NCBI GenBank assembly: GCA_900470095.1
Contig: UBZM01000016.1
Coordinates: 746 to 64,745 of the forward strand
Source: Hyphomicrobiales bacterium
GTDB lineage: Bacteria > Pseudomonadota > Alphaproteobacteria > Rhizobiales > Beijerinckiaceae
Length of the DNA: 64,000 nt
Direction of reading: 5' to 3'
Below, one piece after another: positions 15,954 to 23,990 of the stretch; positions within the stretch are counted from its first letter, which is position 1, and every line of letters begins with the position of its first letter. The notes under the pieces are model-generated. The model ran no database searches. It had not been told where the DNA came from and was given only the letters and a program-made list of their open reading frames with translations. Made by a program: the position numbers and the translations under genes.

Positions 15954-16595
15954 CTAACCCGGGGTTCGAAACGCCTCATCCGTCCAGTCGAGCAGCTTGC
16001 CCAGAAAGCGCGAGGCCGCCGGCATGAAGAAGCTGCCATGATGGTAGAACGGGTCGAGCGTTGTCACGATCATGCGCCCGGCCCCACCGCCAACATGACA
16101 ATGGTCGTAGAGGATCGAGCCGCCCTTGCCCTGCGGGTCGCCGTCCGGCGTGATGTCCACCAGTGAGGTCGCCCCCGGCGGTGGCGTCAGCAGGCCGTGA
16201 TAGTGCCAGACCAGCTCCTTCATCCCGACATGGCGGAAGAGTTCGTGATCGGGCGCGACAATGCGGTGGCCGGGATCGCCCCCCTGCTCCAGCCACCACC
16301 AGAAGTTGGTTGGGCGGAACTCCCAGGAGACACCGGGCGCCCATTGCTGGGCGCTGTTCTCGCCTAGTACGATCAACGTGCCGCCACCCACCAGATAGTC
16401 GAGGAGGATCGGGCGCTTGCCACGCAGAACGCCCGGATGGATGCGATCCGCCACCATCAGGGCATCGCAGCCGGCAAGGTCGGCCGCGGTCAGTTCAGGT
16501 GCGTAGATCGTCCGGTCGAAGCGACCGCCGAGCCGCTCACCGTAGATTGCTTCCTGGTGGTAATAGGTTCCACCGTCCAGCACCGCGAGTGTCAT
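15954..16595 (-). CDS. Uncharacterised class I amidotransferase-like protein B
   Basis: A 213-residue protein with an alternating beta/alpha start like ThuA/class I glutamine-amidotransferase folds: M-T-L-A-V-L-D-G-G-T-Y-Y, then C-D-A-L-M-V-A-D-R-I-H-P and L-V-G-G-G-T-L-I-V-L-G-E-N. The usual nucleophile-elbow Cys is not evident. The second half is rich in His, Trp and Phe (F-R-P-T-N-F-W-W-W-L-E-Q and W-H-Y-H-G-L-L). It overlaps the preceding protein-A gene as ATGA and ends the ABC operon, so it probably processes or senses the transported compound. The link to the transporter is contextual only. Confidence 0.6.
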   Translation of the reverse strand: MTLAVLDGGTYYHQEAIYGERLGGRFDRTIYAPELTAADLAGCDALMVADRIHPGVLRGKRPILLDYLVGGGTLIVLGENSAQQWAPGVSWEFRPTNFWWWLEQGGDPGHRIVAPDHELFRHVGMKELVWHYHGLLTPPPGATSLVDITPDGDPQGKGGSILYDHCHVGGGAGRMIVTTLDPFYHHGSFFMPAASRFLGKLLDWTDEAFRTPG

Positions 16596-17209
16596 GCTGC
16601 CTCCGATGGCTTGGCGATCCAGTCGAACAGCTGCGGCATGATCCGCTCCGAGCTGTTGCCCGAGCCGAAATAACCCCACAGATCCGCGCCAGCATGGACG
16701 AGCAACCGTCCCCCCACCGCCGGCCGACAATCGAAATCGACCGGGCACCGGCTCGGCCCCAGGCTGTTGATGATGCGCGCACCGGGCGGTGGCGGGTTGG
16801 AGCCGCGCCCATAGAAGCCCGCCACGCCACGCCGCTTCGAGAGATCCGCGGGATCGACGCCGGCCCAGACCGGGTGGTCCGCCTCTCGGTTCACCACGAG
16901 ATCATCGACCCGATAGCCGTGGATAGGCTGGAACGGCGAGAGTTCGGCCAGGAATGGGTGCCCGATATGGCCGCAGACGACGATCGTGCCGCCGCCGCCC
17001 AGGAAGGCTTCGAGTTGCCCCCGACGCGAGGCAAGATAGCGCTGGTCCGAATGCAGGCCGAGCAGCAGGGCGCGCGTGCGGGAAAGCACGGTCCGTTCGA
17101 GATCGTAGAACGGCACGAGGTCGATGCGCGGGCCGAGCGCGAGATCGGTGATCAGTGCCTGGGCACCGGTCTCGCTCTGCTCGCAATCAAGGAGGATGGC
17201 GTCGATCAC
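16592..17209 (-). CDS. Uncharacterised class I amidotransferase-like protein A
   Basis: A 205-residue protein with the same general plan as the next gene: a first strand M-I-D-A-I-L-L-D-C, then R-A-L-L-L-G-L-H-S-D-Q and F-L-G-G-G-G-T-I-V-V-C-G-H. It looks like a distant paralogue. The start is GTG at 17209, overlapping the stop of the substrate-binding protein gene (GTGA). The end overlaps the start of protein B (ATGA). It has no signal peptide, so it is cytoplasmic. I do not recognise a named family. Being locked between a periplasmic binding protein and a similar protein suggests a role in handling the imported substrate. Confidence 0.6.
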   Translation of the reverse strand: MIDAILLDCEQSETGAQALITDLALGPRIDLVPFYDLERTVLSRTRALLLGLHSDQRYLASRRGQLEAFLGGGGTIVVCGHIGHPFLAELSPFQPIHGYRVDDLVVNREADHPVWAGVDPADLSKRRGVAGFYGRGSNPPPPGARIINSLGPSRCPVDFDCRPAVGGRLLVHAGADLWGYFGSGNSSERIMPQLFDWIAKPSEAA

Positions 17210-18165
17210 GGTTTGAACGCCATCGGATCGATGAGGTCGCGGCGCATGTCGATGGTCTTCTGCAACATGCCGGCCTCGATCATGAAGGATTGATCGGCTT
17301 CAAGGTTCTTCACATCGGCATCGGTCATGGCGAGCGTGAAATCATACCAGGGCAGCTGCTTGCGCGCGTCCTCGACCGAAATCTTCTGGTCCTCGGCTGC
17401 GATCTTCAGGGCTTCATCCGGGTTGGCCTTCATGAACGCGAGAGCCTTGCCGTGGGCCGCGAGATAGGCCTGGACCAGGTCTGGATGGTTCCGAAGAAAA
17501 TCGGCTCGTACCGCGATCACCGAGGTCGGAGCGATCAGGCCTTCGCCGCTCGCCAGGATACGTCCACCGGCAGCTTCGACTTGCAGGGCATTGGCGCCGG
17601 CCAGCGTCGCCGCATCAACCTTGCCCGCTAGAAGTGCTGCCCGCGCCGCCGGAATATCCATGTTGAGATACTCGACATCGCCGAGCTTCATGCCATTGGC
17701 GGCCAGCGCCGCCGCCAGGAGCTGGTTCAGCGTCGTCCCCTTGGGACCGCCCACGCTCTTGCCCTTCAGATCCTTGACCGAAGCAGGGCCGCTCGCCGTC
17801 GTCATCACAAAGAAAGCCTTGGGCGAACGCGAATAGGCGGCAATCACCTTGAGGTCGACGCCGTTCGCCCGCCCGAGAATGGCCGAGGTTCCCCCCAGCA
17901 CGCTGGCAATATCGACCGCACCGGCAGCAAGCGCCTGGATCTGCGCCGCGCCCGAGGTGATCTCGGGATTCTCCACCTTGTTGATGCCTGCAGCGGCGAA
18001 GGTTTCTTCGAGGAAGCCCTTCTTGCGCATGATGATGGAGGGAACGTTGAAGGGTGACGCTACATAAGTGACGCGCACGCTCGATGGCTTGTCGGCAGCA
18101 CGGACCGAGATCGCAGGCGCAGCCGCGACGACGACCGCAAGGGCAATCAGCTTCAGAAGTTTCAT
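17206..18165 (-). CDS. ABC transporter substrate-binding protein (SsuA/TauA/NMT1 type)
   Basis: A 319-residue periplasmic binding protein with a signal peptide (M-K-L-L-K-L-I-A-L-A-V-V-V-A-A-A-P) cut before about A-A-D-K. The mature protein follows the NMT1/aliphatic-sulfonate fold: V-A-S-P-F-N-V-P-S-I-I-M-R-K-K-G-F-L, G-A-A-Q-I-Q-A-L-A-A-G-A-V-D-I and L-K-G-K-S-V-G-G-P-K-G-T-T. Family members bind sulfonates, taurine, nitrate or pyrimidine precursors; the residues here do not decide which. It overlaps the ATPase stop and protein-A start, so all five genes read as one operon. Confidence 0.88.
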   Translation of the reverse strand: MKLLKLIALAVVVAAAPAISVRAADKPSSVRVTYVASPFNVPSIIMRKKGFLEETFAAAGINKVENPEITSGAAQIQALAAGAVDIASVLGGTSAILGRANGVDLKVIAAYSRSPKAFFVMTTASGPASVKDLKGKSVGGPKGTTLNQLLAAALAANGMKLGDVEYLNMDIPAARAALLAGKVDAATLAGANALQVEAAGGRILASGEGLIAPTSVIAVRADFLRNHPDLVQAYLAAHGKALAFMKANPDEALKIAAEDQKISVEDARKQLPWYDFTLAMTDADVKNLEADQSFMIEAGMLQKTIDMRRDLIDPMAFKP

Positions 18166-18914
18166 GACACAATCTCCTTCTGTGGAGGATGCCCGCTCGT
18201 CTCGAGCAGGCGCTCGAGCACGGCACGGCGGTGGGCGAGCAACGCGGGGTCCGTGGCGTCTCGCGGGTAAGGAAGATCGACGCGACGCAGACCGACGAGT
18301 CGGCCCGCCGACAATTCGGCAATGGCCTCACCGAGCAGAACCGCCTCCTCAACGTCATGGGTGACGAAGACGACGGTCGGCCGGCGCTTGCGCCAGATTT
18401 CGACGAGCTCTTGCTGCATGGTGCGCCGCGTGAAGGCGTCGAGCGCACCAAAGGGCTCGTCCATGAGCAGAAGGTCCGGTTCGAGGACGAGCGCGCGGGC
18501 AATCGCGACCCGCTGCGCCATGCCTCCCGAGAGCTGATCGGGGGTCGCCTCTGCAAATCCAGAAAGCCCGACGAGGGCCAACGCTTCGCTGACGCGCTGA
18601 TCGATGACCTCTTGCGGGATGCGGCCGCGGAGCCCGAACCCGGCATTGCGCGCGACGCTGAGCCACGGCATCAGCCGCGGCTCCTGGAAGACATAGCCGA
18701 TGCGCGGACGCCCGCCGCCAGCAAAATTCAATGTGCCGGACGTCGGCTCGGCAAGCCCGGCCAGGATGCGCAGCAACGTGGTCTTGCCGCAGCCGCTGCG
18801 CCCGACGATCGCGGTGAAGCTGCCGCGCGGCAGATCGAGATCGACGCCTTCAAGAGCGGCGACGCTGCGCCCCGCCACCGAATAGCTCATGCCGAGATTG
18901 CGCGCCTCAAACAC
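18162..18914 (-). CDS. ABC transporter ATPase (SsuB/TauB type)
   Basis: A 250-residue ATP-binding subunit. Walker A is G-R-S-G-C-G-K-T-T, the signature L-S-G-G-M-A-Q-R, Walker B L-L-L-M-D-E-P-F-G-A-L-D, and the switch His V-T-H-D-V-E-E-A-V. The GTG at 18914 (V-F-E-A-R-N-L-G-M-S-Y) is chosen because it overlaps the permease stop by 8 bases and gives normal family length; a longer frame exists upstream without support. It energises the permease encoded just before it. Confidence 0.93.
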   Translation of the reverse strand: MFEARNLGMSYSVAGRSVAALEGVDLDLPRGSFTAIVGRSGCGKTTLLRILAGLAEPTSGTLNFAGGGRPRIGYVFQEPRLMPWLSVARNAGFGLRGRIPQEVIDQRVSEALALVGLSGFAEATPDQLSGGMAQRVAIARALVLEPDLLLMDEPFGALDAFTRRTMQQELVEIWRKRRPTVVFVTHDVEEAVLLGEAIAELSAGRLVGLRRVDLPYPRDATDPALLAHRRAVLERLLETSGHPPQKEIVS

Positions 18915-19665
18915 GGCCGAGCTCCAGATGGAAGCGCAGCCAGGGCGCGCTGCGGCGAATAGCAGCCCGAGCCAAGGCATCGGCGATCAAGCCGAGCACG
19001 CCAATGACAAGGACCCCGACGAGAACGATGTCGGTGCGCGCCAGATTCTGGGCGTCGATGATCATGTAGCCGAGCCCCGAACTCGACGCGATCAGCTCGG
19101 CTCCGACCAAGGCCCGCCAACTGTAGCCGAGCCCGATCCGCAGACCGACGACGAGGGCCGGCAGCGAAGCCGGAAGTACGATTCGGCGCAGAATCTCGAA
19201 GCGATTCAGACCGCAGGCACGGCCGACCTCGACGAGCTTCGGATCCGCCTGGGCGATCCCGCCCAGAGCCCCCAGGAAGATCGGAAAGAAGCAGGAGAGC
19301 ACGATCACGCCGATCTTCTGCACTTCGCCGATGCCGAGCCACAGGATCAGCAGGGGCAGCAGCGCAAGCGGCGGAATTTGGCGCAGGAATTCGAGGGCTG
19401 GCTCGACCAGCGCACGCAACCGCGGAAGCAGGCCGAACAACAACGCAAGGGGCAAGGCACTGGCGACGGAAAGGCCGTAGCCGAGGATGACGCGCTGCAG
19501 GCTGATTGCCACATGCCTGGCGAGGGAGCCGTCGGCGATGAGCTGGCGTCCCGCTTCCACAACCGCAGCTGGCCCCGGCAACAGGAAGGGCGAGACGAGA
19601 CCAGAAGCGCTGGCCACAGACCAGAGCAGCCCCAATAGCAAGAATATAGGTAGTCCCTTGGACAC
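18907..19665 (-). CDS. ABC transporter permease (SsuC/TauC type)
   Basis: A 252-residue integral membrane protein with about six hydrophobic segments and the EAA loop contacting the ATPase (E-V-G-R-A-C-G-L-N-R-F-E-I-L-R-R-I-V-L-P). The start is GTG at 19665. It is the first gene of a five-gene minus-strand operon (permease, ATPase, binding protein, proteins A and B). The AT-rich gap upstream probably holds its promoter and that of the divergent MBOAT gene. Confidence 0.92.
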   Translation of the reverse strand: MSKGLPIFLLLGLLWSVASASGLVSPFLLPGPAAVVEAGRQLIADGSLARHVAISLQRVILGYGLSVASALPLALLFGLLPRLRALVEPALEFLRQIPPLALLPLLILWLGIGEVQKIGVIVLSCFFPIFLGALGGIAQADPKLVEVGRACGLNRFEILRRIVLPASLPALVVGLRIGLGYSWRALVGAELIASSSGLGYMIIDAQNLARTDIVLVGVLVIGVLGLIADALARAAIRRSAPWLRFHLELGRV

Positions 19666-19979
19666 GGCTACTACGATTGTTTCAGCGCAAGGCAGCGGCG
19701 CTCGCGCGACTGACTAGCATTGTTTCGCAGAGTATCAACAACATTAAGATCGAAATCACACGAATATTAATTATAATTATTCCAATGAGAAATATACGCT
19801 TTCGAAAACCGACGAATAATCACCCGCATACTTTGCAGACCGAAGAAGGCTGCGCGCCTGGCGAGCATTCCCACTCGACAGCATTCCTCGCCCAGCCTCC
19901 TGGCTTGCGACCGCAGGCATGACTCCAGAGAAATAATCGTCTAAGGCGGCGCTCGCCCCCAAGAGAATTCCCGCTCTCG
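19666..19979. other. AT-rich divergent intergenic region
   Basis: A 314-base gap between the ABC operon (minus) and the MBOAT gene (plus). Its middle (about 19735-19830) is strikingly AT-rich compared with the rest of the window and contains the palindrome AATTATAATT (19769-19778). I see no convincing gene. It probably holds both promoters and perhaps a binding site for a nucleoid or global regulator. Confidence 0.5.
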
Positions 19980-21353
19980 ATGCTGTTCAATTCCTTCGTC
20001 TTCCTGCTCGGCTTCCTGCCGCTTGCACTGGCCCTGCACTGGCTGGTCGAGCGTTTTCAGCCAAGCCTGCGGCTGCCTGTTCTGGCGCTCCTGTCCTTTG
20101 TCTTCTACGGCTATTGGGACTGGCGCTTCGTCCCGCTGCTCGCTTTCTCGATCCTGCTCAACTGGTGGATCGCCGAAGCCTTCCTGAAGACCAAGCGAAG
20201 CGGCCTGATTTCGCTGGCGATCGCACTCAACCTCGCCGTGCTGGCGCTGTTCAAATACTTCAATTTTTTCGCTGAGCTCGCAGGCATGGTTCCGGGATTA
20301 CCCGTCCCCAAGCTTGATCTGGCGCTTCCGCTCGGCATCTCCTTCTTTACCTTCCACCACGTGATGTACCTGACCGATCTCAGGCGCGGCGAGGCGCCGC
20401 GCTACGATCTGGTGCGCTATGCGCTCTACATCGCCTTCTTCCCGCAGGTCCTGGCCGGACCGCTGGTGCGCTGGCGCGAGATCATGCATCAGTTCGACGA
20501 ACGACCCTATTTGCGGTCCGACTCGGCCGAACGCATCGCACGTGGGCTGATGCTCCTGACTGCCGGTCTCGCCAAGAAGGTGCTGCTCGGCGACCCACTG
20601 GCCGAATACGCCAACCCCGTCTTCGCCGCGGCTGCCGCCGGACAAGTCGTTTCAGTCGCCGAGGCGTGGCAAGGCACGCTCGCCTTCACCTTCCAGATCT
20701 ATTTCGACTTCTCCGGCTATACCGACATGGCGCTCGGCCTGGCCCTACTCTTCGGCATCGTGCTGCCGCAGAATTTCGATGTGCCCTATCGCAGCATCAG
20801 CATCCAGGATTTCTGGCGGCGCTGGCACATGACGCTGTCGCGCTTCCTCCGCGACTACCTCTACATCTGGATGGGCGGCTCGCGGAAAGGCCTGCCGACC
20901 CAGATCTGGGCGCTATTCGCCACCATGGCGCTCGGCGGCCTCTGGCATGGCGCCGGCCTCACCTTCATCGCCTGGGGCGTCGCCCATGGCGTGGCCCTGA
21001 TCGTCTGCCTGCTCTGGCGGCGCGCCAAGCTGCCGATGCCGGCGCTGATCGGCTGGGCCCTGACCCTGCTCTTTGTGACGCTGTGCTGGGTCTTGTTCCG
21101 CGCCTCCTCCTTCCCGGCGGCGCTGACGATCTACAAGGGCCTTTTCGGCTTCGCGCCGATCGGCTCCGGCTTCAAATGGCGCGCTTTGCTGCCTGCAGCC
21201 GCCTTTGCGATGCTCGGCCCGACCGCATGGGCCCTGGTGCACCGGCTGCCGCCGGCGCGGTGGATCGCCGTGCTGACGGCAGTGCTCTTCGTGCTTGTGT
21301 TGTTCAAGATCGGCGACGACGCCAATTATGAATTCATCTACTTCCAGTTCTGA
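19980..21353 (+). CDS. MBOAT family O-acyltransferase (AlgI-like)
   Basis: A 457-residue polytopic membrane protein of the MBOAT family, with about ten hydrophobic segments. The family histidine is H323 in G-G-L-W-H-G-A-G-L-T-F, preceded by the conserved block D-F-W-R-R-W-H-M-T-L-S-R-F-L-R-D-Y-L-Y-I. AlgI-type members pass acetyl groups across the membrane for O-acetylation of exopolysaccharide or peptidoglycan. The gene downstream, overlapping by 26 bases, encodes a membrane-anchored SGNH-like protein, the usual periplasmic partner that completes the transfer. Confidence 0.92.
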   Translation: MLFNSFVFLLGFLPLALALHWLVERFQPSLRLPVLALLSFVFYGYWDWRFVPLLAFSILLNWWIAEAFLKTKRSGLISLAIALNLAVLALFKYFNFFAELAGMVPGLPVPKLDLALPLGISFFTFHHVMYLTDLRRGEAPRYDLVRYALYIAFFPQVLAGPLVRWREIMHQFDERPYLRSDSAERIARGLMLLTAGLAKKVLLGDPLAEYANPVFAAAAAGQVVSVAEAWQGTLAFTFQIYFDFSGYTDMALGLALLFGIVLPQNFDVPYRSISIQDFWRRWHMTLSRFLRDYLYIWMGGSRKGLPTQIWALFATMALGGLWHGAGLTFIAWGVAHGVALIVCLLWRRAKLPMPALIGWALTLLFVTLCWVLFRASSFPAALTIYKGLFGFAPIGSGFKWRALLPAAAFAMLGPTAWALVHRLPPARWIAVLTAVLFVLVLFKIGDDANYEFIYFQF

Positions 21354-22365
21354 ACGGCTCAGCGCCGAGGCCAAACCCGCCGCAGGAATGCGCTGGCAGC
21401 GGTTTATCCGTGTCTCGCTGACTGCGGGAGGCCTTTTGCTGGCCGCCTTCTTCGTCTCAGCCATCCTGATCGACCCCTATGACAGCGGGCGCTCACCGCT
21501 GTCGTTGAAGCAGGGTGTTCGTCCGCAGGGACCGCGCACAGCCGCCGCCAGCCGCGGCCGCGACCCTGCATTTTCGGGAGCGATATTCGGCAATTCCCAT
21601 ATCCAACTGGTCAAACCCGACCTGCTGAAAACGCTGACCGGAATCCCCTTCGTCTCGCTGATCGCCCCCGCGACAGGCCCCAAGGAGACGCTGGTGCTGA
21701 TCGACTGGTACCTGCGCCATAGGCAAGAACCGGCCAAGGCTCTGGTCATCAGCGTCGACCACACCTGGTGCACGCCCGACCCGGCCATGCCGGTCAGCAA
21801 ACCCTTCCCGTTCTGGCTCTTCAGCCGCAATTTCGCGGAGTATCTCTTCGGATTGATGCGCTACGACATCGTCGAGGAACTGCCACGCCGCATCCGATAC
21901 GAGATCACGAACGCGCCGGACCGCGCTCGCCCGGATGGATACTGGGACTATGAGGCTGGCTATGTCGGCCTGGGATATGTCGAAAAGCCCGAGCTTCGAC
22001 GCAGGTTGCTCGAGCGCCAGGATATGAGTGGTGGTAACGAGACCGGACCTTTCCCGGCGGCCACCGCGCTCGCTGCTCTTCTTGAGGCAGAATCAAAGGG
22101 CGCTCCCGTGGTGCTGGTGCGTCCGCCGCTTCATATTACCGCGCTGCCGGCACCTGGCAGTCCCGAAGGGCGGGCCGAGGCGGCCTGCCGGGCCGCTTTC
22201 CAGGCTCTAGCTGACGAACGCCCTGCAACGAAGCTTGTCGATCTGCGTCGCGACACGCCCCTGATCCGTGAGCCTTCCAATTTCTTCGACCATAGCCATT
22301 ACCGTCAGATTGTCGCCCGCGAGGTCGAAAACAGCATTGCCGTGGCGCTCACGTCTCTGCGATAG
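21328..22365 (+). CDS. Membrane-anchored SGNH-like acyltransfer partner
   Basis: A 345-residue protein (or 325 if the ATG at 21388 is used). A hydrophobic anchor lies near residues 30-50 (L-T-A-G-G-L-L-L-A-A-F-F-V-S-A-I-L-I). A block I-like motif G-A-I-F-G-N-S-H follows, and a C-terminal D-x-H-type pair occurs in N-F-F-D-H-S-H-Y. This pattern fits AlgJ/AlgX-like SGNH proteins that work with MBOAT acyltransferases. The canonical nucleophile Ser sits in G-N-S-H rather than G-D-S, a common AlgJ/X-like variant. The overlap with the MBOAT gene supports a two-protein acetylation system for a surface glycan of unknown identity. Confidence 0.7.
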   Translation: MNSSTSSSERLSAEAKPAAGMRWQRFIRVSLTAGGLLLAAFFVSAILIDPYDSGRSPLSLKQGVRPQGPRTAAASRGRDPAFSGAIFGNSHIQLVKPDLLKTLTGIPFVSLIAPATGPKETLVLIDWYLRHRQEPAKALVISVDHTWCTPDPAMPVSKPFPFWLFSRNFAEYLFGLMRYDIVEELPRRIRYEITNAPDRARPDGYWDYEAGYVGLGYVEKPELRRRLLERQDMSGGNETGPFPAATALAALLEAESKGAPVVLVRPPLHITALPAPGSPEGRAEAACRAAFQALADERPATKLVDLRRDTPLIREPSNFFDHSHYRQIVAREVENSIAVALTSLR

Positions 22366-22450
22366 GCTCAGCAAAGATGCCTCGAGAACGACGGATTTCA
22401 TTTTTATGACAACGACTTCGCGAGATTGGTTGAAACTGCATCGATCGCGA

Positions 22451-22479
22451 TTGTTACTGTCTCTCTCCCTCGCTATAAG
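22451..22479 (+). promoter_or_regulatory. Sigma-70-type promoter for dksA
   Basis: TTGTTA (22451-22456) and TATAAG (22474-22479) are 17 bases apart, in the only non-coding stretch upstream of dksA. The leader would be about 65 bases. Confidence 0.6.
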
Positions 22480-22552
22480 GGCGCCAAATCGGCGGCCCGA
22501 CTAAGGCAGAGTCGGTAGGCACGCCGGAAACAGACACTCAGAGAGCGCGCCT

Positions 22553-22975
22553 ATGTCGAAACAGATCATCCTGGACGCCGACTACCGACCCTCCGACTCC
22601 GAACCCTTCATGAACGAGCGTCAGCGCGAGTACTTTCGCAGCAAGCTGCTCGCCTGGAAGGAGGAGATCCTCAAGGAAGCCAAGGAGACGCTGGTCACCT
22701 TGCAGAGCGAGAGCGAGAATCACCCCGATATCGCCGATCGCGCCTCATCCGAGACCGATCGCGCGATCGAGCTGCGCGCTCGCGACCGTCAACGCAAGCT
22801 GATCGCCAAGATCGAAGCTGCGATCGCACGGATCGACGAGGGCAACTACGGCTATTGCGAGGAGACCGGCGAGCCGATCTCGCTCAAGCGTCTCGAGGCC
22901 CGGCCGATCGCAACACTGTCGCTGGAGGCGCAGGAGCGTCACGAGCGCAATGAACGTGTTTTCCGCGACGACTGA
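22553..22975 (+). CDS. dksA: RNA polymerase-binding transcription factor DksA
   Basis: A 140-residue DksA, which binds the RNA polymerase secondary channel and, with ppGpp, adjusts rRNA and amino acid promoters. The coiled-coil tip region is present (W-K-E-E-I-L-K-E-A-K-E-T-L). The globular part has D-E-G-N-Y-G-Y-C-E-E-T-G-E-P-I, but only one cysteine remains of the four of E. coli DksA: positions that would be Cys read Thr, Ala and Leu. This zinc-free form is usual in Rhizobiales. It is monocistronic, with its own promoter and a strong terminator. Confidence 0.95.
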   Translation: MSKQIILDADYRPSDSEPFMNERQREYFRSKLLAWKEEILKEAKETLVTLQSESENHPDIADRASSETDRAIELRARDRQRKLIAKIEAAIARIDEGNYGYCEETGEPISLKRLEARPIATLSLEAQERHERNERVFRDD

Positions 22976-23002
22976 ACCTTCCCCAACATCGAAAGCCTGG
23001 AG

Positions 23003-23034
23003 AAGGCCTTTCGCCCTCGGCGAAAGGCCTTTTT
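23003..23034 (+). terminator. Rho-independent terminator of dksA
   Basis: A 12-13-bp stem (23003-23015 with 23019-23031) and short loop end in TTTTT. It lies 28 bases after the dksA stop. Confidence 0.92.
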
Positions 23035-23213
23035 GTTGGAATGGAGGAAACCCCACGCGGGAGGCGCGGGGTTTCAATGGATACCAACCGTAAAAGCTTG
23101 GGGAGCGTGGCTGGCATCCGGGACAGGGGCTTGCCTCGGGAGGAAGCAGCCCGCCGGCCAGGGAGGGAAAGGCGGGGAGCGTACCTCGCCTGGCCGGGTT
23201 TCTCGAAAGGCCG

Positions 23214-23990
23214 TCAGAAGGGCAACAGGATATCCATGACCTGCTGGCCATAGCGAGGCTGCTGGACATCGGTAATCTGACCGCGGCCTCCGTAGGCGAT
23301 GCGCGCCTGGGCAATCTTGCTTGAATCGATCGTGTTGTCGGATTCGATGTCCTCAGGCCGGATCACACCGGCAACGATCAGTTCGCGCACCTCGAAATTG
23401 ACCCGGATCTCCTGCTTGCCTTCGATCACGAGATTGCCGTTCGGCAGGGTTTGGGTCACCACGGCAGCGACATTGGTGGCAAGCTGCTCGGCGCGGCGGA
23501 CCGAACCCGAGCCTTCGCTCGAGCCCTCGGAGTCGAGCTTCAGCAACTCACCCGCGCTGGAACCGTCCGGCAGGAACTTGTCGAGCTTGTTCTCGAATCC
23601 CATGATCCTCGCCGCGCCGAAATCCTCGCCGTTCTTGCGGCTGCGCTTGGTGGTGTTGTCGAGTTGGGCCCGGTCGGTGACCTTGACCTTGACCGTGACG
23701 AGATCCCCGACCATGCGGGCGCGCTGGTCCTTGAAAAAGGCGCGCGAGCCTGTCCGCCACAGCGAGTTCGGCGCGAAGGAGGCATGCTCGACCGCCGGCA
23801 TCGGCATCTGCACGGGCTTGTAGCCCTTCATCGCAGTCGGATCCTCGATCGGCGAGAGCGCCGGCGCCTGGCCGACATTGGCGAGCCGATCGGCGGCGCC
23901 GCAGGCGCTGAGCGTGAGACCGAGCGCCAGGACGCTCGAGAACCGGAGGAGCTTGACCTGAGACATGATGATGTTCCGCATTTTCGTCAC
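23214..23990 (-). CDS. flgH: Flagellar L-ring lipoprotein
   Basis: A 258-residue FlgH, which forms the outer-membrane L-ring around the rod. The lipobox L-S-A-C puts the lipidated Cys at residue 30. The mature protein has the family blocks N-S-L-W-R-T-G-S-R-A-F-F-K-D-Q-R-A and G-D-L-V-T-V-K-V, and a C-terminal G-G-R-G-Q-I-T-D-V-Q-Q-P-R-Y-G-Q-Q-V-M-D-I-L-L-P-F. The start is GTG at 23990, sharing one base with the flgA stop (TAGTG). It is last in the flgF-flgG-flgA-flgH operon. Confidence 0.95.
   Translation of the reverse strand: MTKMRNIIMSQVKLLRFSSVLALGLTLSACGAADRLANVGQAPALSPIEDPTAMKGYKPVQMPMPAVEHASFAPNSLWRTGSRAFFKDQRARMVGDLVTVKVKVTDRAQLDNTTKRSRKNGEDFGAARIMGFENKLDKFLPDGSSAGELLKLDSEGSSEGSGSVRRAEQLATNVAAVVTQTLPNGNLVIEGKQEIRVNFEVRELIVAGVIRPEDIESDNTIDSSKIAQARIAYGGRGQITDVQQPRYGQQVMDILLPF

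Noticed and set aside
23047..23075. GAAACCCC/GGGGTTTC hairpin after the dksA terminator
   Set aside because: No T-run; too little to call a terminator for flgH or an RNA gene.
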